NCBI GenBank assembly: GCA_026129905.1
Contig: JAHCHE010000005.1
Span: 186,001-250,000 of the forward strand
Reading direction: 5' to 3'
DNA: 64,000 nt
Source: Bryobacteraceae bacterium
Lineage (GTDB): Bacteria; Acidobacteriota; Terriglobia; Bryobacterales; Bryobacteraceae
Shown here: piece after piece, positions 19,129 through 30,511 of the stretch
Numbering within the stretch: position 1 is the stretch's first letter
How the letters are laid out: the number at the start of each line of letters is the position of its first letter
The notes under the pieces: generated by a model
The model's input: only the letters and a program-made list of their open reading frames with translations
What the model was told of the DNA's origin: nothing
Databases searched by the model: none
Translations under genes and position numbers: made by a program

Positions 19129-21483
19129 CTACTTCATCGCGAGTACGGCAAGCCGCTCGGCGAGTTCCGGCACGACTTCGGCGAGCGCCTCCTCGATCCG
19201 CTCCACGAAGATGAACTGCGTGCTCTGACGGACTTCGTCCGGCAGTTCCCGAAGGTCCTTTTCATTGGCCTTCGGCAGGATGACCCGAAGGATCCCGGCG
19301 CGGCGCGCGGCCAGCACCTTCTCCTTCACGCCGCCAATCGGCAGCACCAGGCCGGTCAGGGTGATCTCTCCGGTCATCGCCGTGTCGGTCCGCGCGGCGC
19401 AACGTGTGAACGCGGACGCGAGAGCCACCGCGGCAGTAATGCCGGCCGACGGCCCGTCCTTGGGCGTGGCGCCCGCCGGCACGTGGAGGTGTACGCCGTT
19501 CTTGTTGAAAGCCGACGGATCGATGCCCAGTTCGGCCGCATGGGCGCGAATATAGCTCAGCGCCGCCTTGACGGACTCCTGCATCACTTCCCCAAGCTGG
19601 CCGGTGAGGGTAAGGTCCTTTCCTTCGGGCAACAGGGTGGCTTCCACGTACAGCACTTCGCCCCCCACCTGGGTCCAGGCCAACCCGGTAGCCACGCCCG
19701 GTGGAACCGATTTGCGCGCCTCCTCCGGCATGAAGGGTTGCGGACCAAGATAGTCCACAAGGTCCTGCGGGTGGATGACGACGGGCTCCGTATTGCCTTC
19801 GGCGTACTTGAGCGCCGCCTTGCGAGTCAACCTGGCGATGGCGCGCTCCAGCCTTCGAAGTCCGGCCTCGCGCGTGTAGTTGCGGATCAAGGATTGTAGG
19901 GTCTCATCCGTGATCCGGCACTGCTCTTCGGTCAGGCCCGCCTGCTTCAACTGCCGGGGAACCAGGTATCGCCGCGCGATCTGCATCTTCTCTTCTTCGA
20001 TGTACCCGGCCAGGCGCAGGACTTCCATGCGGTCCAGCAGCGGTTGCGGGATCGTCTCCAGAGCGTTGGCCGTGGTTACGAAAAACACCTTCGAGAGGTC
20101 GAACGGGAGATCCAGGTAATTGTCCCGGAACGTGTTGTTCTGCTCCGGATCCAGGATCTCGAGTAGAGCCGACGCCGGGTCGCCCCGGAAATCGCGCCCC
20201 AGCTTGTCCACTTCGTCCAGCATGATGAGCGGGTTGTTGGCCCCCGCCCGCCGGACAGCCTGGATCAGCCGCCCCGGCATCGCGCCGATGTACGTGCGCC
20301 GGTGCCCCCGCAGTTCCGCTTCATCGTGCATGCCGCCCAGGCTGAAACGCTCGAACTTCCGGCCCAGCGCGCGGGCGATGGACTGTCCCAGCGACGTCTT
20401 CCCCGTTCCGGGAGGCCCCACGAAGCACAGGATCGGCGCTTTCGCGTTCGGGTTCATTTTCAAGACGCCCAGGTGCTCGAGTATGCGCTCCTTCACTTCC
20501 TTCAGGTCATAGTGGTCCTCGTCGAGCACTTGGCGAGCCCGGGAAATATCGAGGCTGTCCTCGGTGGAGACCCGCCACGGCAGATCGATCACGTACTCCA
20601 GGTACGTCCGCACGACGTGGTAGTCCGGGGCGGCTGCTGGGAGCCTTTCCAGCCGCTTGAGTTCCCGCTCGGCTTCCTGCCGCACCTCGTCCGGCAGGTC
20701 CACCTCCTCCAGCCGTTCGCGCAGGATCTCGACGTCGGCCTGTTCGGGATTCTTCTCGCCGAGTTCCTGCTGGATGGCGCGCATTTGTTGCCGGAGCAGA
20801 TATTCGCGCTGCTCCTTGCTCATCTCGCTGCGGGCCTGGTCGGCGATCTTCGAGCGCAGTTCGAGCACCTGCAGCTCGTGCGACAGGTAGGTGTGCAGCA
20901 GCCTCAGCGCGTCGGTGCAGCTCTGCGCCTCCAGCAGAGCCTGCTCTTTTTCCAGACCCAGGCCCATCATCGAAGCAAGCATGAAGACCAGCTTCATCGG
21001 GTCGTCCGAACTCGACGCAAGCTGGCTGACGTCAATCTGGGCCTGCGGCTGCGCCATCGCGATCGCCTTGGCTGCCAGGTCCAATACCGATCGCTGGAGC
21101 GCCTCGTTCTCCGGGCTTACCTCGCAGGGCGGAGGAGACACGCGCACCTTCGCCATCAGGTAGTCGCCCTGTTCCTCGACCGACAGCAGCATGATGCGCT
21201 CGACGCCGAGCACCAGCAACTCGACCGAGTTCTGGTTGGGCCGGGCCACTTTCCGCACGACGGCCTTGGTGCCGTACGTATAAAGATCGTCGTGTCCCGG
21301 CACCTCGACCGTGGCGTCCTTCTGCGCGATGATCGCCAGTTCCTTCTCCTCGGTGGCCAGCGCCGCTTCCACGCCGGCCACGGACTTGGTCCGGCCGACC
21401 GACAGCGGCATCAGCAGGTGCGGGAACAACGCTGTGTTCTTCAGCGGAAGCAGCGGCAGCGTCTGGATTAACTCATTACTCAT
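19129..21483 (-). CDS. lon: ATP-dependent endopeptidase La (Lon)
   Basis: A 784-residue cytosolic AAA+ protease that degrades misfolded and regulatory proteins. Order of domains: N-terminal substrate-binding LonN (LPLLPLKNTALFPHLLMPLS, residues 8 to about 200), a coiled linker, AAA+ with Walker A GPPGTGKTS near residue 355 and Walker B LIMLDEVDKL, then the protease domain with the catalytic Ser in PKDGPSAGIT and the Lys in IGGVKEKVLAARR. The length is normal. Its ATG overlaps the hsp20 stop by 4 bp (21480-21483), so it is the last gene of a clpB-hsp20-lon operon. Confidence 0.97.
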   Translation of the reverse strand: MSNELIQTLPLLPLKNTALFPHLLMPLSVGRTKSVAGVEAALATEEKELAIIAQKDATVEVPGHDDLYTYGTKAVVRKVARPNQNSVELLVLGVERIMLLSVEEQGDYLMAKVRVSPPPCEVSPENEALQRSVLDLAAKAIAMAQPQAQIDVSQLASSSDDPMKLVFMLASMMGLGLEKEQALLEAQSCTDALRLLHTYLSHELQVLELRSKIADQARSEMSKEQREYLLRQQMRAIQQELGEKNPEQADVEILRERLEEVDLPDEVRQEAERELKRLERLPAAAPDYHVVRTYLEYVIDLPWRVSTEDSLDISRARQVLDEDHYDLKEVKERILEHLGVLKMNPNAKAPILCFVGPPGTGKTSLGQSIARALGRKFERFSLGGMHDEAELRGHRRTYIGAMPGRLIQAVRRAGANNPLIMLDEVDKLGRDFRGDPASALLEILDPEQNNTFRDNYLDLPFDLSKVFFVTTANALETIPQPLLDRMEVLRLAGYIEEEKMQIARRYLVPRQLKQAGLTEEQCRITDETLQSLIRNYTREAGLRRLERAIARLTRKAALKYAEGNTEPVVIHPQDLVDYLGPQPFMPEEARKSVPPGVATGLAWTQVGGEVLYVEATLLPEGKDLTLTGQLGEVMQESVKAALSYIRAHAAELGIDPSAFNKNGVHLHVPAGATPKDGPSAGITAAVALASAFTRCAARTDTAMTGEITLTGLVLPIGGVKEKVLAARRAGILRVILPKANEKDLRELPDEVRQSTQFIFVERIEEALAEVVPELAERLAVLAMK

Positions 21484-21848
21484 TTGCGTTCCCCCTCCAG
21501 GTTGACGCGGACGAGCAGCAGACCGTTCTTATATTCGACGCTCCAGTCGTCGGCGCCCACCTCGCACGGCAGATGAACCGTACGTTCGAACTTGCTGTAG
21601 GAAATCTCCATCGAGTAGTGCCAGCAGTCCTCCTCGACCATCCGGTCCCGTCGCACGCCGCTCACCGTGACGCTGGAGCCCAGCACGCTGACGCTGATGT
21701 CGTCGAGCTGGACGCCGGCCAGCTCGAACTTCAGCACCCAGCCGCCCCGGGTCCGGTAGACATCCGCCGCGGGCCTCCACGTGATCTCCCTGGCCGGCTG
21801 GGCGAAAGCCGAGTAGAACATGGCCAAATGCGTTGGTTTTTCCGACAT
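21480..21848 (-). CDS. Small heat-shock protein, Hsp20/alpha-crystallin family
   Basis: A 122-residue holdase chaperone. It is almost only the alpha-crystallin domain (WRPAADVYRTRGGWVLKFEL, then GVQLDDISVSVLGSSVTVSG, then the final VEYKNGLLLVRVNL), with a short N-terminal arm and no long C-terminal extension. The usual A-x-x-x-n-G-x-L element is represented by EYKNGLLLVRV. It sits 17 bp after clpB and overlaps lon by 4 bp. The arrangement couples aggregate binding (Hsp20), disaggregation (ClpB) and degradation (Lon). Confidence 0.93.
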   Translation of the reverse strand: MSEKPTHLAMFYSAFAQPAREITWRPAADVYRTRGGWVLKFELAGVQLDDISVSVLGSSVTVSGVRRDRMVEEDCWHYSMEISYSKFERTVHLPCEVGADDWSVEYKNGLLLVRVNLEGERK

Positions 21849-21865
21849 TTATCCTCTCAGGACTA

Positions 21866-24490
<2,625 letters not shown>

Positions 24491-24511
24491 GGTAGAAACC
24501 GTCCTGCTGAC

Positions 24512-24540
24512 AGTCTAACATATTAGCGCTATGCATTCAA
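24512..24540 (-). promoter_or_regulatory. Probable promoter of the clpB-hsp20-lon operon
   Basis: On the minus strand TTGAAT (24540-24535) and TAGACT (24517-24512) are separated by 17 bp, a fair sigma-70 type promoter about 22 bp before the clpB ATG at 24490. The -35 overlaps CTTGAA, which also fits the -35 of a heat-shock sigma factor, but no CCCCAT-like -10 is seen. No CIRCE or HAIR repressor site is visible. Confidence 0.45.
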
Positions 24541-24584
24541 GATTTCTTTAGTCCATTATTATAAAGGTTCGACCGCACCCACTT

Positions 24585-25904
24585 CTACCACGCCCACATG
24601 TGAGGAAACTCTATCAATTCAGAGACCTTCACGCGCTTCCCCGTTTCAATCGACTGCCTGGCCCCAATGCCGATCAGGCTCGCCATCACTCCCGCCCGGC
24701 TGCCTGCGGCCTTACCCAGCGGATCGGGCGTTCCCGGCCTGAAGAGAAGGTCCTTGAGTTTGACGTCCGCGCCGCCGTGCTCGCCCGGATCGGATTTGAC
24801 GCTCCACGTTTTGGTTCCCTTAAAGCTCTGCGTCAGCCGAAATTCCGCCTCCGCGTCCACCTTCCACGGCTGAGCCTGGTACATGCGCACGTCGAGCCGG
24901 CCCTTTTCGCCGTTGAAGGCGATGGTCTGGCCTTCATAGGGCATGTAAGCGTCCAGGCTGTAGCTCATCAGGACGTCGTTGGCGTACTTCACCTCGACCG
25001 TCATCGAATCGTAGGTGTCGATATCGTTGTCCCAGACGCAGCCGTCGCGGAGATAGCCGTCGGCGCTCTCGGCGTCGACATAAAGATCCATCAGCCGCTG
25101 GCTCTTGGTGATATCCCAGTAGAACTCGCACTGGCTGGTGAAGGGGCACTTGCGGCAGTGGGTGGAGCGGAAGGAGTGATTCTTCCCGTAGAAGGCGACC
25201 CGGCCGAACCCGTGCACTTGCTCGGGCTCGGCGTCCAGCCACCAGTTCATCTGGTCGAAGTGGTGCGAGGCCTTGTGGCAGAGCAGCGAACCGGAAAACC
25301 GCTTCTTGCCGTGCCACCGGCGGAAGTAGTCCGCGCCGTGGCGGACGTCCAGAAACTCGTGGAACTCGGCCGAAATGATGCGGCCGAGATCCCCCGACAA
25401 GATCACCCGCTTCACCTCTCCGTCGGCGTTGCCGTGCCGGGCGTTGAAGGTGGTGATGACCTTCTTGCCGGTGCGGGCTTCGGTTTCGAGAATCGCCTGG
25501 CATTGGGCGGCCTCGGTTGCCAGCGGCTTCTCGCAGATGGCGTTGGCGCCCAGTTCCAGCGTCCGCACGACGTACGGCGCGTGAAAGCAGTCGGTGGTGG
25601 TGATGATCACCGCGTCCGGCCGGGTCTCCTTCACCATGCGGTCGAAATCCGCCGCCGGAAACGTTGGCGCGTTGACGCCGCAGTAACCGGGCGCCCGGGC
25701 GAGGCGCTTCGGGTTGATGTCGCAAAACCCCACCAACTCGATGTGGCTGCTATGCGTAGACACAAGCTCCCTGCCCCACGTCTCGGTTCCCCGCGAACCC
25801 GTCCCAACCATTGCCAGGCGCATCCGGCCCCCGCCGGGCGCGCCGTGAGCCAGCGCGCCGAGGGCCACCGCCCCCGTGCTCCCAAGAAAAGCTCTTCTGT
25901 TCAT
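24585..25904 (-). CDS. Gfo/Idh/MocA family oxidoreductase, Tat-exported
   Basis: A 439-residue NAD(P)-dependent sugar or polyol oxidoreductase. The N-terminus MNRRAFLGSTGAVALGAL is a twin-arginine signal. The Rossmann domain starts at RLAMVGTGSRG and carries the family motif ICEKPLA, whose Lys is catalytic. The C-terminal alpha/beta domain includes SHHFDQMNWWLDAEPEQVHG, and a Cys pair in HCRKCPFTSQCEF is unusual and may bind metal. Exported members are common in Acidobacteria and Planctomycetes and act on glycans. It is monocistronic as far as can be seen, in the same direction as glpK upstream. Confidence 0.88.
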   Translation of the reverse strand: MNRRAFLGSTGAVALGALAHGAPGGGRMRLAMVGTGSRGTETWGRELVSTHSSHIELVGFCDINPKRLARAPGYCGVNAPTFPAADFDRMVKETRPDAVIITTTDCFHAPYVVRTLELGANAICEKPLATEAAQCQAILETEARTGKKVITTFNARHGNADGEVKRVILSGDLGRIISAEFHEFLDVRHGADYFRRWHGKKRFSGSLLCHKASHHFDQMNWWLDAEPEQVHGFGRVAFYGKNHSFRSTHCRKCPFTSQCEFYWDITKSQRLMDLYVDAESADGYLRDGCVWDNDIDTYDSMTVEVKYANDVLMSYSLDAYMPYEGQTIAFNGEKGRLDVRMYQAQPWKVDAEAEFRLTQSFKGTKTWSVKSDPGEHGGADVKLKDLLFRPGTPDPLGKAAGSRAGVMASLIGIGARQSIETGKRVKVSELIEFPHMWAW

Positions 25905-26114
25905 GGCATTCGCCTTCCGATCGATTCCTTTATTCCGTACCGCGCGGCACTACTGAATTATCCACCGAATCGGATACGCGCGTCCGGGGAGGCGCGGATC
26001 ATCTCGCTCTGCCAACGTTGGCCGAAGAACCGAAGGCGCCCTCGACGACTGAAGAGTCTCGCTCTTGGACTTGGCCGCCACAATGAACGACTGTACCGGG
26101 AATCCGCGCGCAGG

Positions 26115-27593
26115 TCACAACCGGCAGCGGCGCACGGCGCGGCGCCAGCCGTCCAGGAGGGCATCGCGGGCGGGGGCCGTTATGGAAGGCTCGAACACGC
26201 GTTCGGCTTTCCAGAAGCCTTCGAGTTCGGCGGGGTCTTTCCAGAAGCGGGTTGCCAGCCCCGCCAGATAGGCGGCGCCCAGCGCGGTGGTTTCCGTGTC
26301 CACCGGACGCACCACCGGGATGCCGAGGATGTCCGCCTGGAATTGCATCAGGAAGTTGTTCACCGCCGCCCCGCCGTCGGCGCGGAGTTCCGTGATGCGC
26401 TGGCCGCTGCCCGCCTCCAGCGCCTCCACCAACTCCCGCGTCTGGTAGGCGATGGCCTCAAGAGCCGCTCGCGCCAGTTGCGCCCGGCCCGCGCCACGCG
26501 TGATGCCGGTGATCAGCCCGCGGGCCGAGGAATCCCAGTAGGGCGCTCCGAGCCCGACAAAGGCCGGAACGAAGTAGACGCCGCCGTTGTCCGGAATCGA
26601 CGCGGCAAGCTGCTCGGATTCCTCCGCGCTGCGCAGCGTCCCCACCTCGTCTCGGAGCCACTGTAGAGCGGCGCCGGCGATGAAGACGCTGCCCTCCATT
26701 GCGAACTGCGCCACGGAATCCGCCGAGGCGGCGCGGGTGGCCACCAGCCCGGAGTTCGACGCCGGTAGGCGGCTTCCGGTGTGAATCAGGGCGAAACAAC
26801 CGGTGCCATAGGTGTTCTTCGAAAGTCCGGGCCGGAAGCAGGCCTGTCCGAACAGCGCCGCCTGCTGGTCTCCGGCGATGCCGGCGATGGGAATCTCCGC
26901 GCCGAGGTGTTCGGCCATCGCCGTCCCGATCACGGAACTCGAGGGGACGATCCGCGGCAGCATCGAGCGCGGAACGTCGAAGATGCCCAGCAGTTCGTCG
27001 TCCCAGTCGCCGGTGGCCAGGTCCATCAGCATCGTGCGCGAGGCGTTGGTGAAATCGGTGGCGTGCACGGCGCCGTTGGTGAGCTGCCAGACGAGCCATG
27101 TGTCGACGTTCCCGAACAGCAGATCGCCGGCGTCGGCCCGCTCCCGCGCGCCGGGCGTCTCCTCGATAATCCAGCGGATCTTGCTGGCGGAGAAATAGGC
27201 GTCGATCACCAACCCGGTTTTCCCCGTGATCGGCGCCCCCGCCGGCGAGGAAGCCAAGGCGGCGCAGTAGTCCGCGGTCCGCCGGCACTGCCAGACGATT
27301 GCGGGCGCCACGGGCTGTCCGGTCTGCCGGTCCCAGACGATCGTGGTTTCCCTCTGGTTGGTGATGCCGAGCGCGACGATTTCCGAAGGCCGGACGGCCG
27401 CCGCCCGCATCAGGCGCCGAGCGGATTCCCGTTGCGCCCGCCAGATGGCGCCGGGGTCCTGCTCTACCCAACCCGGCTGCGGATACGCGCACTCCACCGG
27501 ACAGGATTCCATCGCCAGGCGGCGCCCGCTCTCGTCGTATAGAACGGAGCGTGCGCTGGTGGTTCCTTCATCGAGCGCGAGCAGGTATTGCAC
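26115..27593 (-). CDS. glpK: Glycerol kinase
   Basis: A 492-residue FGGY-family kinase converting glycerol and ATP to sn-glycerol 3-phosphate. Signatures: LLALDEGTTSARSVLYDE (ATP-binding phosphate 1), TNQRETTIVWDR, DAYFSASKIRWIIEE, GTGCFALIHTG (phosphate 2) and the adenosine motif TELRADGGAAVNNFLMQ. The glycerol contacts (RET, the W-Q-R segment, and Asp and Gln in AGDQQAALFGQ) are present. It starts at GTG 27593. The divergent gene starts 14 bp away, so the two promoters must overlap coding sequence. No glpF or glpD is adjacent. Confidence 0.95.
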   Translation of the reverse strand: MQYLLALDEGTTSARSVLYDESGRRLAMESCPVECAYPQPGWVEQDPGAIWRAQRESARRLMRAAAVRPSEIVALGITNQRETTIVWDRQTGQPVAPAIVWQCRRTADYCAALASSPAGAPITGKTGLVIDAYFSASKIRWIIEETPGARERADAGDLLFGNVDTWLVWQLTNGAVHATDFTNASRTMLMDLATGDWDDELLGIFDVPRSMLPRIVPSSSVIGTAMAEHLGAEIPIAGIAGDQQAALFGQACFRPGLSKNTYGTGCFALIHTGSRLPASNSGLVATRAASADSVAQFAMEGSVFIAGAALQWLRDEVGTLRSAEESEQLAASIPDNGGVYFVPAFVGLGAPYWDSSARGLITGITRGAGRAQLARAALEAIAYQTRELVEALEAGSGQRITELRADGGAAVNNFLMQFQADILGIPVVRPVDTETTALGAAYLAGLATRFWKDPAELEGFWKAERVFEPSITAPARDALLDGWRRAVRRCRL

Positions 27594-27607
27594 CCGGGCA
27601 TTATAGA

Positions 27608-28060
27608 ATGAAGGCGATGTTCTTTCGCAGGGCGAAGCCGCGCCAATACTCGTTCGCCGAGCGCCTCGAGATGGTCAAACAGGGCGGCTTTGCCGTGCAA
27701 GACCTGGACTCCCGCCAAGCCGTCGCGGTGCGCAGCGGCTGCGCCGCTCTGATCGAGGACGGCGACAAACCGCGGATCGTCCGCGCCGGGTGGCTGGTCG
27801 GTCGCGAGATCGGGGAACTCGTCGATCTCGGCTATCAGAAGGAATGGCGCGCGGCCTCGGGCGCGCGGGAACCCGCCCTCGCCAATCAGCTTAAGTCCCT
27901 GCACGCCTTTCTGGAGGACCTGCGGGAAACGCTGGGTCTCGCCAGCTACTACAACGAATCGCTCGGTACGGTGAACGATTCGCACCTCTACGACCGCGTC
28001 GAGGGCCGCGAGAGCGGCGCCCCCAAGACGCTGCTTTCCCCGGCCGGCCGCGCGCATTGA
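27608..28060 (+). CDS. Conserved hypothetical protein, 150 residues
   Basis: I do not recognise a family. The protein begins MKAMFFRRAKPRQYSFAERL and has compact mixed secondary structure with no membrane segment. FAVQDLDSRQAVAVRSGCAA and RAGWLVGREIGELVDLGYQK look like beta strands, and the segment at about 90-125 is helical. ATG 27608 or ATG 27617 could be the start; the hexamer TATAGA immediately before suggests a very short leader. It is divergent from glpK (14 bp between start codons) and convergent with the frameshifted gene at 28067-28458. Confidence 0.65.
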   Translation: MKAMFFRRAKPRQYSFAERLEMVKQGGFAVQDLDSRQAVAVRSGCAALIEDGDKPRIVRAGWLVGREIGELVDLGYQKEWRAASGAREPALANQLKSLHAFLEDLRETLGLASYYNESLGTVNDSHLYDRVEGRESGAPKTLLSPAGRAH

Positions 28061-28066
28061 CGGCGG

Positions 28067-28458
28067 TTATAGTTCTTTTTCCAGGACCTGGCGGATTTCG
28101 TTGTCGCTGTACATCCCGTCGGTGCGCAGCGCGTAAGCGCAGTGCATTTCCAGCACGCCATTGTCGAAGCCGATGCGCATCGCCGTCTTGTCGTTCACGT
28201 TCTTCAGGCGGATCAGCTTCAGTCCCTCGCGCACCGCTTCCTTCCCCATGTCGTCCTGGCATATCACGCGCAGCGCCATGTTCACGCGGTGACAGGAGAT
28301 GTTGTCGATGAAATTCAGCGCCTCGGCGTCGTCGGCCAGGCTGTTCCAATCGACCTCGTACGGGATCGCCGCCCCGCAGATTTCTTCGATCTCTTTTACC
28401 CGGCCGGGAACGTCACCTCCTGCAGTTCCTTGATCTTCCGCCGTTCGTTCAAGCCCAA
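28067..28458 (-). pseudogene. Conserved small protein interrupted by a one-base frameshift
   Basis: A single open frame covers only 28285-28067 (72 codons), but sequence upstream of it reads as protein without a usable start: VKEIEEICGAAIPYEVDWNS and further. Another frame starts at TTG 28458, seven bases after GAGGAG, reads LGLNERRKIKELQEVTFPAG and hits TAA at 28398-28396. Adding one G to the GGG at 28401-28399 would join the two into a continuous 130-residue protein. So this is either a recent one-base deletion, a base-calling error in a G-run, or a -1 frameshift (GGG-TAA-A). The protein is cytoplasmic, with a possible metal-related Cys in NISCHR; the family is not recognised. Confidence 0.65.
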
Positions 28459-28506
28459 GGGTGCTCTCCTCTTCTGGATAGAATAGAGGGCGCCGCCCGC
28501 GGCGGC

Positions 28507-28740
28507 AACTAGAACGTTCTCACGCCCATCGCAACGACGTCGTCGATGCGGATGGTTTCCTTAACGACAAACGGCTCGCCATAGCGGACGCCGATCTGCT
28601 GTCCGTAGAATCGGGCGATCGCGGCCAGTCGCTCGCGGATCTCCTCTTTCGACGGAAAAAAGGCCGGCGCCGTCGGGCGAGCCGCCATACTGCGACTCGT
28701 AACAGAACACGCTTCCATCCGGCGGTCGAACTGGGCGGTG
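28507..28740 (-). repeat. Decayed direct-repeat copy of the bshB1-like gene 3' end
   Basis: This 234-bp stretch matches 31182-31415 with about ten mismatches and two compensating one-base indels (near 28660 and 28712). It encodes the last 75 codons of the LmbE-like deacetylase, from TAQFDRRMEA to the stop codon, but a block in the middle is out of frame (ACSVTSRSMAARPTA in place of ALFCYESQYGGSPDG). The match stops two bases past the stop codon. It is joined in frame to the DUF4258 fragment. Together with the intact copy it brackets a 2.4-kb accessory segment. Confidence 0.85.
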
Positions 28741-28916
28741 CGACCGCCCGCGGTCTGGCCGATCGCTACCTGGGCGCCGTCTCTTGCAGTTCGGTCCTCT
28801 CCCGCACTATCCTGGGCCTCCTCCCCTTCTTCCTCCGTGACGTCGTGACTCCAGATATGTGGTTGACCAGTCGCAGGATCATCCAGGTAAAAGCGAACGT
28901 TATCCTGCTCCAGCAT
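28741..28916 (-). pseudogene. Truncated DUF4258/BrnT-like toxin gene
   Basis: The frame from ATG 28916 reads VRFYLDDPATGQPHIWSHDV, then TEEEGEEAQ and GEDRTARDGAQVAIGQT. This pattern (H-I-x-x-H-x-V-T-E-E-E...GEDR..RDG..VAIGQT) is that of short toxin-like proteins whose C-terminal half normally continues with a YLRVIYVP-type strand. Here it is cut after GQTAGGR and runs into the lmbE 3' fragment, giving a 135-codon chimeric frame (28916-28509). The family assignment is from memory of the motif. It follows an attC-like site, so it may be the last, truncated integron cassette. Confidence 0.6.
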
Positions 28917-28961
28917 AGGAGGCGGCCACCGACGGCACAGACCGGGCCATCGCTCTCATCC

Positions 28962-29025
28962 GCCTGACGTTCCGGTTCAGCGGCGGGCGGCGCAGCGGAC
29001 CGTCCGCTCCAACCGGTTGTTAGGC
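28962..29025 (-). repeat. attC-like recombination site (downstream of M48 gene)
   Basis: On the minus strand the site starts with GCCTAAC (29025-29019; consensus RYYYAAC) overlapping the M48 stop codon and ends with GTCAGGC (28968-28962; consensus GTTRRRY with one mismatch). Inside are paired arms CCGGTTGGAGCGG (29016-29004) and CCGCTGAACCGG (28983-28972), complementary apart from a one- or two-base bulge, as expected for the extrahelical bases that orient integron attC hairpins. A GC-rich loop segment (28984-29003) separates them. Confidence 0.7.
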
Positions 29026-30483
29026 GCCCCCCTCCGCAGCCCTGCTGGCCTCTTCCAAGTCAATACCAAGCTGGCGCGCCAAGAGCACTTGGTAGGCCTC
29101 GCTTATCTCTTCCTCGAGCTTTTCGGCGTCCGATATCAGCGTGATGGCCCCTTGCAAGGGCGTCACCATCAGCGCGTCAGTGGCCACGTCGTTTAGCCCG
29201 ACCTGAAGAGACTGCAATCGCAGTGAAAGGGGCGGATGAGAGTCCGTCGGGTGACTGAGGTGTACTTCTGCGATTCCCTCGAGAGCCTCAGAACCTGCGC
29301 TCTGGCCAACCACTTCGGCGTACGTCCTGCTCGCATTTACAAAGGCCTTGCCCTGCCGAAGCGAATTGGCGGAGGCTTCCTGCAAGCCCTGCCAAACACC
29401 GGTGAACGCATGGAGCTTGACGAGCGCTGCCGCAAGCGTCCGCGAACTCGTGATGCTCGACCCTGCTCGGTCAGCGGCAAGTTCACGGTCTCTGCTGAGA
29501 CGACTCTCGGCTACCGAAAAGCACTCAAGGAAGTAGCTGAAAACGGCAATCGCAGGAAGAAGCGGGATTGATCCAGACCCCTCTCCTGCCACAGCTTGAA
29601 GCGCAGCGAGTGACGAAGCCGTCCCTCTATAGATCGGATAGAAGCGCTCGCTGAACTTCGTATCTTCGCCCTTGAAGTGTCCAAGTTCGTGGCCGATGAT
29701 GGAAGTCAGTTCTTGTTTGCTCAGAATCCTACACAGCGGCAGAGAGCAGTAAAGAGTTCGGCCGTTGAGCTTGCCGCTCAAGCAGGTGACGTCTGCTTCC
29801 GTCACGAAGAAGTTCGGATCTAGCCCTACAACCAGATTGTCTGGGTGCAGTGCATCGAGTTGGTGGGCTGAGCCTTCGACTTCCTTCCACAGGCGGGGCG
29901 CCTCTTGCCGTGTCAGAGCCTTCCCAATGACTAGCGTGTGGGCTTTTCTGACAAGCGAAAACGTGCCGCGCGCAATCGCCCAAACACCGACCGCCGCTCC
30001 CAGACCGATAGTGGCGATGACTCCAACGTGGATGCGACCGATCAGAGCTGATTCGGCGTAGTAAATCGCCGCCATTGCGACTGCAGCGTGAACGAGAACT
30101 AGTCCAATAAGGATGACTGCCGCCAGATAGAGTCCTGGCGTGAAAAGGATAACGAGCAGACGGCGGCTGTTTCTTGCAAAACGACCGGCCAAGCTAATGA
30201 ATAGAAGTAGCGCCACGCCGACAGCGCCGGCACCAAGGGCGCCTCTGCTCATCAAGTTCAAGTTGGCGTTCGTGCCACAGAGGCCACGTAGTTCAGGAGA
30301 GGGGTCCTCACAGAGGCGGGCGACCGTGACCTGAGCGAGTTGCTGTTCTGTGGCAGCCGGGTACTCCTTTCGTAAGACCGAGTGCAACTGGGAATTGAAA
30401 TGTGCTTGGATGGCTTCGGCGATGCCGAACCCGATGAGCGGGACGGCGAGCAGGAGACCGAAGAGCCAAGTTCGACTGACCAT
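29020..30483 (-). CDS. M48-family membrane metallopeptidase
   Basis: A 487-residue zinc protease of the HtpX/Ste24 type. Membrane segments lie at about 5-25, 85-105, 115-150 and 160-180. The zinc motif is HELGH in SIIGHELGHFKGEDTKFSER, and the third ligand is probably the Glu in SRDRELAADRAG. M48 proteases degrade or process membrane proteins under stress. Base composition looks less GC-rich than the neighbours (more A/T third positions such as ttg, aaa, att), which fits acquisition by transfer. An attC-like site overlaps its stop and another hairpin lies just upstream of its start, so it looks like an integron cassette gene. GGGAGG lies about 9 bp before ATG 30483. Confidence 0.87.
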   Translation of the reverse strand: MVSRTWLFGLLLAVPLIGFGIAEAIQAHFNSQLHSVLRKEYPAATEQQLAQVTVARLCEDPSPELRGLCGTNANLNLMSRGALGAGAVGVALLLFISLAGRFARNSRRLLVILFTPGLYLAAVILIGLVLVHAAVAMAAIYYAESALIGRIHVGVIATIGLGAAVGVWAIARGTFSLVRKAHTLVIGKALTRQEAPRLWKEVEGSAHQLDALHPDNLVVGLDPNFFVTEADVTCLSGKLNGRTLYCSLPLCRILSKQELTSIIGHELGHFKGEDTKFSERFYPIYRGTASSLAALQAVAGEGSGSIPLLPAIAVFSYFLECFSVAESRLSRDRELAADRAGSSITSSRTLAAALVKLHAFTGVWQGLQEASANSLRQGKAFVNASRTYAEVVGQSAGSEALEGIAEVHLSHPTDSHPPLSLRLQSLQVGLNDVATDALMVTPLQGAITLISDAEKLEEEISEAYQVLLARQLGIDLEEASRAAEGGA

Positions 30484-30511
30484 CGCGGGATCCCTCCCTT
30501 CTCTTCGCGGC

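Noticed and set aside
24491-24584. CIRCE (HrcA) or HAIR (HspR) element upstream of clpB
   Set aside because: TTAGCGCT at 24523-24530 has a superficial likeness to half of CIRCE, but no matching inverted half follows, and no CTTGAGT/ACTCAAG pair is present.
24600-26666. A 688-codon plus-strand open frame
   Set aside because: It covers the Gfo/Idh/MocA gene, an intergenic gap and part of glpK on the opposite strand and has no recognisable domain.
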